Shown: piece after piece, positions 34,412-47,236 of the stretch
How positions within the stretch are numbered: the stretch's first letter is position 1
Layout: each line of letters begins with the position of its first letter
NCBI GenBank assembly: GCA_030268105.1
Contig: BSDZ01000016.1
Span: 1,309,501-1,373,500 of the forward strand
Direction of reading: 5' to 3'
Origin: Volvox africanus
Taxonomy: Eukaryota; Chlorophyta; Chlorophyceae; Chlamydomonadales; Volvocaceae
DNA length: 64,000 bases
Made by a program: the position numbers and the translations under genes
The notes under the pieces: model-generated
Seen by the model: the letters and a program-made list of their open reading frames with translations, nothing else
What the model was told of the DNA's origin: nothing
The model's database searches: none

Positions 34412-37400
34412 ATGGAGCGCGAGGAGGCCATAAATGCGATATCTGGTGCTGTGGCCGGTCTTGTGACCGCAGTTTTTGTATGTCCATTGGATGTCTTGAA
34501 GACCCGGTTGCAGGTTAGTGGGTCATTTGTTGGGGGCCAGAGCCAGGGGCTTCGCAGCTTGATTTCTGGAAGTCTCCACTCGTGTAATACGCGTGGAGAA
34601 CTGATTTCCATAGCCTTGGGGAATTACATCTCAACATGATGACCTACTGAGAGGCTTCATGGCGTCACACCGCCCTACTTGCCCAAAATAGGGGGCCTTT
34701 CCAAACAGCCAAACTTTCCGCCGCCACCTGAACTTCTCCAGATTTTGGGGCGGCCTTATGGAGGGGCCTTGTGAAACCCGGACAATGGAGTGCAGCTCCG
34801 GGTTTGGGCCTTGGCGCCCACGCGGGGAAGCTGTCCGCCAATGCGCATGAACAAACACATACATACATGCACAAATGTACATGCACATATTGATCGTAGG
34901 AGCTGGTCCTGGATCCACAATGAGCTTCCTATAACTCGAACCCGCAGCGTTTAGACACCCATACATGTTACTGGCCGATTTCTTCTTGTGTACCTCGCCG
35001 TGCTGGCATGAATATGGGTGTCATGCTCCAAGCATCGATTGTGCCACATCCTGAAGCCCGCCGAAACATTGACCCCGCGGAACGGCCGGTCCCACACGGC
35101 ATATCGTGCACAGGTAACGAAGGCCAGCAGTACCACAATCACGGACGGCATCCGCACCATTATTGCCCACGAGGGGGTGAGCGGTAGCTTCGGATTGCGG
35201 GAGGGTGGATTGGGTGGTGAGAGAACTCAGGCACCTCCTGCGGTGCCACATCGATGGTGATTAAATTAATGCACGGGATCAAGAAGCGTTGCCCTCCCAC
35301 ATTCGAGTGGCTGCGGGTGGCTGCAGGTTACGAGGGTTGGCACTCGCTTCATGAACAGGGCCTTGTTAGTGGCTACCTGGTGGGTCATCCTCATTCCCTC
35401 CTGAAAAACGCGTGTGGATATGTTTAGCCGGTCAGCATTCTTAGTTTAGAAGGGAAGCGATATTCAAGAGCTCGAGCCACATAACTTGAAGCTGGCATGC
35501 AAGCAAATACGTGTGGCGGCCCCGCTGGTCTTTGTGCTAGCCTAATGATTTATTTGCCTGTCATTGTCGTCATCGTTGTCGTCGTGGATATCTCCAGCGA
35601 GTCTGCCTAGCTGCCAGTCGTCATCGTCTTTGTTAACACCGCCCATGTTAATGATGTCCACCTGACCGCAGGTGAGCGGCATGTACAAGGGCCTGGGGCC
35701 CACGTTGCTGGCGCTGCTGCCGAATTGGGCGGTGTACTTTGTGGTGTATGACAGTTTGAAGCGTCGCCTGGGTGCCGTTGCATCGCAGCCGGCTGCGGGT
35801 GGCACGGGTGCCTCCGTCGTCGGCAGCGGTGGCGGCGGTGTCAGCAGCCCCCTCACGCACATGGCTGCGGCGGCGGGTGCAGGCATAACAACCATCTTGG
35901 TGACTAACCCGCTGTGGGTGGTCAAAACCAGGATGCAGTGTCACGGCATGTTGGCGGTGGCGGCAGCTGCTACGGAGGGCAACATGGCGGCGGAGGCAGC
36001 GGCGGCGGCGGGGAGAGTAGGCCCCGCGCCGTTCCCAGCAAGGGCTGTTGTTAGGGCGGGCGGGGATGTGGCAGCTGCCGCTGCTTCGGCCGCTGCTTCC
36101 CCGGCGGCAGGGACGACGGTTCCAGGGTGGCCGCAGACGGCTGGCGAGACAGCTGGAGGGAGAGCTGGGACGATGCCGACAGCACCATTAGCAACTTCCG
36201 CATCGTTAACTGCAGCCTCCGCCGGAGGGAGGACCCACGTGCAACAACTAAAACAGGAAATCCAGCAGCAGCAGCAGCAGCAGTGTCAACATGTGGTGGT
36301 CCAGCCGCATGCCCCTCACTTGCACGACCGCCAGATCAATGCGCATGCAGTGAAGGACGGGAGAGCCGGCTGTAGCGGCAGCAGCAGCAGTCAGATTAAC
36401 AGTAGCAGTAGTAGCGACGGTAACCATGTATCGTCGCAGGGTAGCAGTAGCAGTAATGGCGGGGCCGCTACTGCCGGAAGTTCGCAAAGTCGGGGCTTGG
36501 GCCCGGGGCCGCCCAGGGCGCAAGGATACGGCGCCGCGGCCGCCTCCAGCTCAGCCGCCAACAAGCCGGCATTGACCAAGCAGGCGACGAAGGCCAGTGC
36601 TCCGCGCCTCATGATGTCTGGTGCCTCCACAGCAATCGCGCCGTACCTCAAAAGGCCGCCGTACAAAAGTACACGTGAAGCACTCGTGCGGATCGCACGT
36701 GAGGAAGGACTGCGCGGTCTGTACAGCGGCTTGGCGCCGTCTATGGCGGGTATTGCGCATGTCGCGATCCAGTTTCCGTTGTATGAATACGCCAAGCAGG
36801 TATTTCTCGCAACATGGGCAAAAGAACATGTCCTGGGTTTGGTCTAGCCTGCTTGTCCTGATCAGGCACTGCGTGTTCACGTCGCTAGGGCTGTGTGGCT
36901 AGGCTAGTTATGCTGATAAGGACTGGTGGAGCTTTGGGGCTTAAGCTGTGTTGCTAAGGTCTTTGGACCTAGGTAGGCGTGGTTTCAAGCTCTGCGTTCC
37001 TTCGTTCCCGTCCCCTGAGCATGAAGAGCGCGATGGACCGGGGTCGGCACCTGTCGTTTATTGCATCTCTGAGCTTCAGCCCGACCGCGTGATGCAGTCA
37101 TGGCTGAGATGTTGTGCGAGAAATTCTGTGTTCAGTGTTCAGAGTGGAAGGAAAGCCGGTCAGGTGTTCGGATGATGAACCCAAGGCCTGTCGCTTAGCT
37201 CCTGTGTGTGTGGAGGGGGGAAGGCTTTGGGAGCGGGAGCAAGGGTCCTGCCGCATGGCATAAGCGACAGGGCAATCCTTACGGGGTCTAAGGGCGCATG
37301 CTAGTGCTAGTGCTGGTGCTGGTGCTGGTGCTGGTGCTAGTGCTGGTGCATCACCCCACCTGCTTTCTTTGTGGATCCATATTGGCTTCGCGACTGCACA

Positions 37401-37995
37401 TTCCCCCATCCAGGCTGTCGCCATGCACAAGGCTCAGCAAGCTCTGCAGCAGGCGGCCGCTGCTGGCGAGGGCGAGCCAGCTGCCGCGGCCTCCATAGCC
37501 CCGGGGACTGACTGTTTGACGGTTCCGGAGCTTGTAGTGACATCGGCATTTGCGAAAGTGGTGGCGTCCACCGTTACATACCCGCACGAGGTGAGGGTGC
37601 AGCTTATGCGGAGGGGGGCTGGGAACCAAGCGGCAGTGGGAGGGGAGTACGCCGCAGATCTGAATAGCTTTACGGGGTTGGGTGTGAAGGGACTATGGAG
37701 GGATTAATGTGGTACTGAAAAAGCAGGTGGCAGCAGAGGGTTCGTTGATGGAAAGATATTGAATGCAACCCGCTGCCTCTCCCTTCTGCATCAGGTGGTA
37801 CGCTCCTACATGCACCTCAGCGGCAGTGGGCCTCTGTCTGGGCTGCGTGAGGCAGTGAGCGCCGTTTGGCGGGAGGACGGGATTCGCGGCTTCTACCGGG
37901 GCTGCGTCGCGAATCTGCTGCGAACCACACCTGCGGCCGCCATGACGTTCACCACCTTTGAGCTGGTGTCCAGGGCGCTGCGGGACGCGCTGTAA
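34412..37995 (+). CDS. Mitochondrial carrier family protein, NAD+/folate-transporter type
   Basis: Exons: 34412-34513, 35114-35176, 35672-36799, 37414-37590, 37795-37995 (1671 nt, 556 aa, all phase 0). The three carrier repeats are present. Their signatures are [10 protein letters not shown] after helix 1, [11 protein letters not shown] (Trp at the acidic position, typical of the NAD+/folate subgroup) after helix 3, and YPHE followed by VVRS after helix 5. Each is followed by its EG...GLY/FYRG element. The protein should exchange nucleotide- or folate-like substrates across an organelle inner membrane; substrate and organelle (mitochondrion or plastid) cannot be told apart. Residues ~148-384, between helices 3 and 4, are a Gln/Ser/Ala/Gly-rich insertion that nearly doubles the usual ~300 aa length. 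The ATG at 34412 is the first in frame after an upstream stop. Confidence 0.9.
37296..37350. repeat. GCTGGT/GCTAGT hexanucleotide repeat in carrier intron 3
   Basis: About eight GTGCTG/GTGCTA units lie 64 bp before the acceptor of exon 4. Confidence 0.85.
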
Positions 37996-40900
37996 CGGGT
38001 GGGGCGCTGTGATCACAGTATTCGCAGCGCCTGCGGAGCAACGGGTGAAGTGCGGCAAAGCTTGAAATTTGCCCTACTTCGGGTGTGCGGGTACGGACAA
38101 GGTATTGCGCTGGGTGGGTTGAAGGTGGGTTTGGCGGGACGTGTACGTTTTGTATGTGTGTGCGTGCGCGTGTGTGTGCGTGTGCGTGTATGCATGTCAT
38201 GGGGCTTTTGGCTGTGGGTTTGCGGGACGTGCTGCGATGATGCTTATAATGATGTATGTGAGATTCAAGTAGGTGGGTAGGCTTGTGTCGGATGGAGGCG
38301 GTGCTGCCGCGGGCGGTGGCGGTGCTTGGAGTGGTTCAGGCAGGTTGGCCTGAAGCTTGTGAGCTCGGAGGCCAAGGTGTCCGCCATAGCTTTCAGCTCC
38401 TTGCTTGCGTTTCACCGGTTGACGATGTTACCAGAACAAAGGCAGCTTTTGCGCTTCCGCGCTGTGGGCAGTGCAGGGCTAGGGTTGAGGTGCACACAAG
38501 TTGGCGGGCTGCTTGCGCGAGGAAAGGCGGTGGAGAGGGTGCTGTGGAAAGACCGGAAGGCGGACAGCGGAGATGTTATTGGCTTCAGTGTCCGCGGAGC
38601 ATCACATCGGTGCTGTCCTTGTCGCTATCGCTGTTATCGTGGCTCTTGCTGCTGCTGCTGCTGCTGCTCCTGTCGTTGTGGACCTTGGTATTGGGATTTG
38701 CTGCTTGCTGGTAGGTCCACGGCCGGTTGCATGTCTATTTGGCCGAGAAGGTGAGGAGCATGGCTGGAGTGGCCCTTTCTTCTCCACAAAGACCTTTTTT
38801 TCTCACACCCCACTCCGTTCGGCGAAGCTCGCAATCGTGTCCTTTAGCAGGATTGGCTGTATTTGTGGGATATTTCGGTGTCGCTTAAAAGTAGTGTCAG
38901 ATGTAGTCGTTGCGTGCTTTCAAGCGTTCGCATGTTTGGGAGTTGGCACACCTGCGTGCGGTAGGGACGGTTGAGGCGATTGAGGCGGATCCCGCGACTG
39001 AAGCGATCTTCCCGCTCGCGTGATGGCCTGGCTAGGCAACCGCACCAGCGAATCGGCGGACAACAGGCGCCCACACTCCCATGTGGGCCGAAGTGATGCG
39101 AGGCGTAGGTAATCGGAGCGCTATTGCCCTTATCTCAATCATAAGGAACCTGACCCGGGTATCACAACTAGCATCTCCTGCTATGTGCGGGTTGAGATGC
39201 CGTCCGGATGCGTATGCGGGTAAGTGGGTCGGTAGCCTGTTCCTTCGTGCAACGGACATCAGCTGTCAAATTGTGTCCGTGTGTTGCGGAAGAGGCCGGG
39301 GGAGTCACGCACGCAATGAAAGATGAGTCCACTGCCCGTCCACGGCAAGCTTAAATACCACTCTGCGATACCACACTTCGATAGTTGGAATGCCACTCTT
39401 TACCGCATGTGTTTACTGTGTGGAGGAGGACGGCACGCTCTGGTCCCTTCATGAATCCTCTGTTCCGTTTGCCGTCATGGCTGGCTCGTCGACTCCTCCT
39501 GTCGATTATATGTTGGAGCGTACGGAAACGACATAGGTCAGGGACGACGAGAAGTCAGCGAAAGTCAACGAAAAGTGCGATTCTTACGGAGTTGTCACAG
39601 AACTGTTGTCAGCTTGTGGATGAGCCAGCCGCCCCGGGTCTTTTTTTCCACAAATCCACTTATCTTACTCACCAGAACAGTGTCCCAAACCCCTTAAGCT
39701 GTTTGGACCTCTGCTAAGCGACATATGGTGTAAGGTGTCTCGGGTGCCAGGCGACGGGGTTCAGCGTGACGAGTAGCCTTGTTGATGTAACCCAAACAAT
39801 CAGGGATAAGAAAGTATCGCAGCTGGGGGGGTCAGGCTCTGAAGTGTGCACTGTACCCTAACGACAGAGATGTTCCGGGAATCTGGGGTTGGGTGATTTC
39901 GTCCCGGGTGTTAGAACTCGGGGTAGCCATCGGGGATGTCTAGGAAAGGGGGTTCTGAGAAACAGGCGGGGACTAGACATGTCGTCCTCAAAGGAACGCG
40001 GCCTTGAAGGAGCATCCCTCCTAGATTTTGAACAGCACAGAAGGGTACGGACGATGTACCCTTCCTTAATGTTCGCTTTTGTCTGTGACTGACTGGCTGA
40101 CTGCGTGTAATTCTTCGAGCTCGCTGAGGAAAGCGTGTTAATGGAAAGCGGTGCTCCTGCTTGCGCGTGCGTCGAGCCGAGGAGATCGCAGCGGCCAATT
40201 CGTAGATCAACCAGGGTCGCTAGGAGACTGCAAACAGGTCGTGCGCCCATTTTGTAAAGCGGCTACCTTAACAGGTGCCTTTGTGGGTTGCCAATAGCAG
40301 GACGGTGTTGCAGTGGACGTGTGGGGCCACAACTGTGGCGCTTTATATTTTTGTTTAGATTCGGACAGCTCGAAGTCTATGCTTTCATGCTTTGCGTAAC
40401 TTAATACAGTATGCCGCAAGCTTACCTGGCTATCGACGAAAGCTTTCGTAAATGTATGATGCGTGAAGAGATATGGGAAAAACTATGTCGCAGATCGCCG
40501 AACATAATGAAGCCGAAAGAAACAAGGGATGAACCACGTAGGACAGGAGGCCAGCCCGCAGGTCATGCACTCACTACCGGTCATGCACGTGTAGAAGAAA
40601 CTGACCGACGCGAGAGCAACATCAGCATTACAACACAGCGCCCAATTCTCTTTGGCTGATGGCGGATAATGTTCCAATGCTGAGATCACATGAGCGTCCG
40701 CCACCGTTCGTACATTCATTAACGAGGCCCGGTAACGCCATTCCATCGGTCGTACGAAAACATAAATCTCAACAAATTTCGGTTTAGGCTGTGCTCCGGC
40801 GTCTTTTGCATCGCTCTTCTTTCTTAAGGCCCTAGGCGCAACAGCTATAGCTTTGCAATACTATTTGGGCCCTAAGCCGCTAAGTGTAACGTCCCACGGG

Positions 40901-41486
40901 TCGGTCGGTCGGTCATTTTCAGACGCGAGTCCAGGGGAGTCATCTCACCAGCAGGTGACGCACTGGTGGGCGTTTATCGCTGTCCGCGAATTTCCCCCCG
41001 TAATGCTTCAGTCTCATGGCAAGCTGATCCCAACGCAGTGCGTTTCACAGCCTTCTCAGCAGATCTTTATTTCATCCCCTTCATCTCCCCATGGACTTGA
41101 TGTACTCTTTTAGTGGTGCTTGGACTGCTGCTGCCACTGTATACCATCGCGTCCGCTCATCTCACGCACAAACGCACATACATAACATACACATACACAC
41201 ACACAGGGAATTTCTTCCTGCGCTGTGTTTGGGCCCGGTCAGGGCCCCCGGTGCTCGTCATTTCACGGCAAGTAGCTCAGGGTGTAACACCATTATACAC
41301 ACAGACACATATATATACAATATGTATATATAAATATTGCATATATACATATGTATATATTTTATACATATACATAACATTCTCAACCGGCCCTCTCACA
41401 GGTGCCCAATAGGGCGATTTGGACATCTGCTCGCAATAACAGGTCCCCTCACGCGCTGTATCGCGAGAGAGGTGCCATTTCGGGAA
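37996..41486. other. Long region without a supported gene between carrier and decarboxylase
   Basis: About 3.5 kb with no recognised protein motif. It holds a GT-rich stretch near 38150-38195, a short CTG repeat near 38645-38670 and an AT-rich dinucleotide-like stretch at 41290-41380. It may contain 5' UTR or a transit-peptide exon of the decarboxylase: a splice acceptor (CTCACAG at 41394-41400) opens an exon continuous with its first coding block. Confidence 0.45.
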
Positions 41487-44400
41487 ATGGGTGGTGTCAT
41501 CAGCGCCTTCGAGTCGTACGAGACCACACCTGGGCTTCTGGATAGGGAGACTGGCAAGCCCACCACTGAGCCGGTGCGTGCCCCCCTCCCCCTAGACACC
41601 CAAGGGACCATGGCGGGAAGGGTCACGACAGGATATGTCTGGCAGCTGCTGTGGCGTTACATCGAAGTGCTCAGTCGCAAGAGCGCATGAACCGCTTGGC
41701 TGTCTGGAATGGTTCTGGTGCTACTTGAGAACGCAGCTCTGGTGATGTCTCATATCGTGAGGAGGCATAACCGCACACAGTTGGTCAGCTTAGTTCCTAA
41801 GGCCGGCTGATGAGCTATCTGTCAATTGCTACCTTCCTAGTTGTTGTTGGTTGTGGTGCTACTGCTGCTGCTACTGTGCTACTACTACTGTGCTATTGCT
41901 ACTGTGCTACTGCTATGTTGTTACTACTGCTGCTGCCGCTGCTGCTGCTTGCTGGCCCTTACGGGAGCACAATAACGGGGTCGCGTGCCATGGATTGCAG
42001 ATGCCGCTGATTCGCGCAGTGAGGATGGGGTTTTTATATCAGACGCTGCCGGGCAGGATTTTCCTGTCGTTACCCGCCACCTGGTGGGTCATTGGCTGGC
42101 AGCATAAGAGCATCGCCGCACACGCCAACAGCCCAGCCAGTAAGAAGGACATCCCTAGCCTAATTAAGGTGCGCTTAAGACATGGGCGCACCTTAAATAC
42201 CTCGGCCTGCACTCGTTACCTGTACGACTACTCCAAGTAAAATCAACTCGTTTTACATTTGAGTAGTTATGATACCCATACCCATACACGTACACATACG
42301 CATACACACATGACATGTGCAGCGTTCTGGGCATCTTGTGCTCCACAGTACGATCACTGCGTGGTGGGACAGAATGAAACACTGTAAGGGCCTTTACCGA
42401 GTACTCTTGAAGGGGGGTAGCGGCAACGGGTCGTGCGTACGTACGCACGGCATCACGATGGGGAAAGGGCAAGCAGGAATAGGGCCCGCGAGGATTATGT
42501 TGCCGATTGTGTTGTGTTGCCCCGCCCTGGTGTGTATGCATGTATGCAATGCTGTACCGGAATTTAAGTGTCTGTGCTGTGCGGCGTCTTTCCCCGTATA
42601 TGTTCACACCGCACAGCACGATGTGCGGAAAGAACCCAAAGGCAAAGGCAAAGGCAAGGCATGCTCTCTTAATGCGTTTCTAGGAGATGCTTTTATTGAA
42701 GAAGGTTTTTGACGGAGACCCACTGACCCGTGGGTCGGTTCTTTCCCCTCTCCTCTCTTAACCCCCATTTATCTAGGGCTACAAGATCGCAGTGGAGGAA
42801 GCGGAGAAGCCAGTCGAGGAGTACGATACGCTGCAGGAGTTCTTCGCCCGCCGCCTCAAACCCGGACTGCGGCCCATATATGCGCTGGAGTGAGAGCACC
42901 GATACCGGGGACTGGCTCGGTAGTTGGCATTGTAGTTAGTTAAATACCGTTGATTGAGTGGAAGTATTTTTTGCAATAGGTGTTGGCGGTTGGTAGTTGG
43001 ATTCTATGTTGGACGCTGGTGGTTGAGTGGAAGTATAACGTTACCGTAGCTGTTCGATTGTCCCAGCACCGGGGGCTGACATGCAGGACAGCGAGAAATC
43101 AGACAGCGACGAGGCCCTCACAATTTCTACGAGAGATTCATACACGCGGACATTTGGTTACGTCTTACGAGTTATGTGGATCCCCGTGTGGATGCAAACC
43201 GCCGCTCCCCTCAGGATCTGATCTCATAAAGTAACCCCCGCCCCGCCCCACTATGCCGCAGCGACAACACGATTGCGGTAATGCCGGCCGACTCACGCTG
43301 CGTGGTGTACCAGGATGTTGACACCGCCAAGAGGTTCTGGATTAAGGGCCGAAACTTCAATGTGCCTGCGCTGCTGGGTTTGCCACCCGGCGTGCACACA
43401 CCCTGGCATAATTGCGCAATTGCCATTAACCGGTGTGTTGGGGAGCAGGGTGGCTGCCTTGGTAGGCGTGTTTGTGGTAGAGATCTTAGGGTCTGTACGG
43501 CTGCAGGGGGGCTGCACCGCAGACCTGGTGGTAGCTACCTCGTGTGCCGCGCATTCAACACTTGGTGGAGAGGGGGGAGGAGGGGGGAGGAGGGGGGAGG
43601 AAGGGGGAGGAAGGGGGAGGAGGGGGGAGGAGGGGGGAGGAAAGGCAGGTGGCCACATGGGACTACACCAGATGGAACGTTCACGGCGAGTTTGTGTTCC
43701 CGGTAAGAAATCTCCCGCTGCTCTCCAATAAGGCCCTCCTCTTCCTTCAGCCTGTCTCCCACAGACTGCCACCGCCTGCACGCCTCTGTGAGCGGGGAGG
43801 TGACCCACGTCGCCACCCATGGGCATGAGTTCATGGGTAGTGAGTGGGCCGCCACCCACAGCTCGGTCAATGTCATGACGGAGAATGAGCGGCTCGTTGT
43901 GCACTTCAACACCGAGGAGTTTGGACCAGTGGCGCAGGTGTGTCTCTGTGTTTGTGTGTCTGTGTGTCTGTGTAAAGGGTTATAAAAAATGTAATGTTCA
44001 CAGGGTTATATAGGGTTTATACTATATAATTTATAAATGCAATATACTGAACACACATATATGTGTCGTCTACACGTGAAAATATGTAAAACAAATGCAT
44101 ACATGGCAAAGTGTTCGTGCGTGCGTTCACATGCAGATATTCTCAAGGAAACAGGATACAGGACTTCATGCCTCATGAGGGACGGACGTATGGCATAGTA
44201 GTTCAGTCGAGGAGAGCTGCCCTTCAGTGCTTTAGTCGTCATGTTCCTTTCCGCGTTGAGAGCTCGGGGCCCATCAAGAGGGGCTCACCCCTCGCACAGC
44301 CTCTCTTCTTCTCACCACATCACGCCCTTAGTAACGCTAAATACACACCATTACTTCAACTGTGAGGAATGCCAACCTGTAACGCCTGCTTACATACTTA

Positions 44401-44720
44401 ACTTGCAATTATGCCGTACACAATGCTGTACAATACTGTACGTACAGATTATGATTGGCGCCAGCGAGGTGGGAAGTGTGAAGGGGCTCGTCAAGGTTGG
44501 CGACGCTGTCACCAAAGGCGATGAGGTGGCCATCTTCGCGTACGGCGGTTCTCTGATGGCCACTATGTTTGTTGGCGGGTCCATCGTCTTCAGTGAGGAC
44601 CTGCGACGTCACACTGCCGCGGGTTACGAGACACTCGTAAAGTACGGCAGCCCACTGGGCAGGGCGACTGGGACCTGGCGTGTCTTGGCCCCAGCTGCTG
44701 AGATGGAGCCCGAGGACTGA
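41487..44720 (+). CDS. PSD: Phosphatidylserine decarboxylase proenzyme
   Basis: Exons: 41487-41573, 42001-42168, 42777-42889, 43262-43377, 43649-43702, 43765-43937, 44448-44720 (984 nt, 327 aa, phases consistent). It converts phosphatidylserine to phosphatidylethanolamine. Family landmarks are LDRETGKPTTEP and FLYQTLPGRIF near the N-terminus, EYDTLQEFFARRLKPGLRP, KRFWIKGRNFNVPALLGG, DCHRLHASVSGEV (catalytic His region) and FGPVAQ followed by IMIGASEVGS. The self-cleavage site is AYGGS: Gly271-Ser272 would be cut and Ser272 turned into the pyruvoyl cofactor, leaving a ~56-residue alpha chain. The motif lacks the common Thr (LGST), reading GGSL. The start is the first ATG in the first recognisable exon; that exon stays open upstream to a splice acceptor, so an extra N-terminal exon is likely if the protein is targeted to an organelle. 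Confidence 0.88.
43569..43642. repeat. GGGGGGAGGA minisatellite in decarboxylase intron 4
   Basis: About seven purine-only 10-bp units end 6 bp before the acceptor of exon 5, so the usual pyrimidine tract is replaced by G runs. Confidence 0.9.
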
Positions 44721-45951
44721 GGAGAGCTTCATCTCTGGGGGTGCTGTTCATGGACCTATCCGTACGAATACGGGATATGTGGTGCCCGGACGAGAACTCC
44801 GATACATGCACAAGCCATAACTTCGTTGGCCGTTTTGGTTTTGCGTAAGGTTATAAATTGTGAGATATCTAGAAGGATTGGCTTCCTGTCCCAGCTTCCC
44901 GCGTGCATAATGGCCCCTGTGTGTGATGGAGGCAGCAAGTAGTATCGGGAAATCGTGCGGCGCATTTCAGTCTTCCTTGATCTCCCCAGGGACATGATGA
45001 ATGTGCGATTGTAACCCGAGCAGTCCATGCTCCATTGGGTGTCTGCCAGGTGACCGGGATCAGCCGTGGACCAGGGGGACTGACAACCCTGCAGCCCTTC
45101 GGAACACACTCTAGCAGCGACACGCCGGAACTAAGTCTTACGCCGACGAGGGATAAGGCCCCTATGTGCCGTGGCTGGGCCCCTGACACAACCAGCACCA
45201 ACCAGAACCGAGAAATGTGCATCCTCACCCTGACTCCCTGTCCCCCTGTTTCCCTGTCCCTCGCTCGGTCCATGATATAAGCTTGTTTGTGTTTTGTTTG
45301 GAAACTCTCCATTACCCCACGGGGCCTACCCGAAACGCTCATCTATTTAGCCGAGCAGCAAAGGGGGGTATCATCTCAACACCTGCTCACGTCCTTCCCT
45401 CTGCAATGTCAACACAGAACACGCGGCAGAGCATATATATACATATACGACGAAGGAATACGCAGGGCTGAAAGAACTGCTCATCGAACGTTCCTAATCA
45501 TGAAGAAGTATCCAAAAACACCCAAGACAGGAGAGAAACCAGAGCCTCATGAAGGGAAGGGTTAGGGTTTTTCTAGCCTAGTCTAGCGATGAGAAACAGA
45601 CCTAGGTGTACTGCAGGGTGTATGTGCTGCTACTGAGCGACCCAACCGCTACAAGCCACGTCACTATCTGCCTGACGTGCCCCGACCATGCACGTCTGTC
45701 GCTATGTGTGATATGTGCAGCATGCTGGTTGAAAGCCTCCTCATGAACCCAATCCCCGTACTGACTTGGCTCTATTGCGGCGCTCCCCTGACATGTACTA
45801 CAGCAAAAGAATGACCCCGCAGTACACTGGTCCGGCAAACCATGAACACTGTGATAACAAACGGGATGCAGATCACCGCACCTACATCACCGTACATATA
45901 TTGCAACGTACAAAACAAGCAGCCGCTGCTCCCCAAACACAGCCATGGCAA
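44721..45951. other. Intergenic region downstream of the decarboxylase
   Basis: Contains a TGTAA at 45010-45014, but nothing else is supported. Confidence 0.5.
45010..45014 (+). terminator. TGTAA poly(A) signal candidate of the decarboxylase gene
   Basis: TGTAA lies 290 bp after the stop at 44720. Confidence 0.4.
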
Positions 45952-47236
45952 TCACGCTATAATAACCCCGACACACCGCAAATGCCACCGCTGAATCCAT
46001 GCAGACGCTTTGCTGCCACGTCATCATCGTTGCCGTGAGAGCCATCGTCGCGCTGAGTCCTCTTCCCACTCGCGGGGGCGGGTGGAGAGAAGAGACCTGC
46101 GTGCACCGCATAAACCAAATAAAACGGAGGGGCGTGACACACGACACACGAGCGAGCCATGTTCTGGTCTCGAGGGATACACAATATTACCCCGTGTGTT
46201 TGTGTTTATGTCGTACATACAAAACAAGAGGTTTGCATCACCGTGTTATGAGCGACTGCTGTCCCGAATCGAACGGTAATGAGCATTCCCCGCCGTTGCC
46301 TACCTTTGCGGGCCCTCGTCATGCTCCTGGTCATGACACCAACAGAGGCCGGCAGACATGGAGACGCACACCGACCACAACTGCAAACCCAGGACACGCA
46401 CAAACAAACAAGCACCGACACCCTTAGCTCAAAATAAATGACATGGAGGTTAGGGGTCGGCAACCTTACCCCAAACTAGTGCGCATGCAGGAGGCCAGAA
46501 GGCCGCGGCTCCCATCCCAAAACATTCAACAAGTCTGATACTACTAGTGCCGTGTTAATAATACGGCTGTACGGACAGGCCAGCAGAACAACGAACGACG
46601 ACGGCGTGCGCCATGTACTATTTCTCCGTACCGGCGGGCGGGTGTTGAGTGCGCCGACTTGATTGCGTCCAGGGCGCCCAGCACGGCATCGCACTTGCCC
46701 TCCGCAGCCCGCAGGCGCTCGGCGGTGTCACGGCCATCAGCCTTGACCTCGACGAGCTGAGCCCGAAGCTCGTTCACGTCCTGTGCAGTAGACGTGAGAA
46801 AATAGCGAAGCCAGGAAAAACTCAAAACACAAAATCCAGGATCACGGCATTCGTACCGTACGGTACGTGGCCAAGGTACATCAGTGAAGCACGAGAGGAA
46901 ACATCAACGCCTCGACGGCGCCCACCCCCCTAAGCCATGCATCCATCGTACACAGCACGCAAGCTGCCCTACGCACCTTCCAAAGGCCGTCCTCCACGGC
47001 GGACGATGCAATCGTCTCCCAGTTGGGAGCAGCGCCGCAGGTAACGATGGGGCTCGGGGCAGGTACCAGCTCCATGTCCACGTCCCCTGCGCTGGGCGCG
47101 ATGGTGCTGCCGGCGGTAGCAGCTGTGGTGGTAGCGCGGCTGCGGCGGCTGCGGCATACTGCTCTTGATGCGCCACCTGCTGCTGCGCCACCTGCTGCTG
47201 TGCCAGTCGCAGCGGTTCACGAAGGGCCTCCAGCTC
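45952..47236 (-). pseudogene. Truncated duplicate of the coiled-coil gene's 3' half
   Basis: Nearly identical to 58676-59992 in the same orientation. It retains equivalents of the last three coding exons (part of exon 6 to 47236, exon 7 at 47091-46977, exon 8 at 46780-46544) but stops abruptly inside exon 6. Exons 1-5 and the ATT microsatellite are absent. Relative to the other copy it lacks a 6-nt and a ~25-nt block near its left end and has only a few substitutions elsewhere. Without a start codon or promoter it is unlikely to be expressed as protein. Confidence 0.85.

Noticed and set aside
43293..43904. 203-codon minus-strand frame
   Set aside because: Its body is the complement of the G-run minisatellite and of decarboxylase exons.
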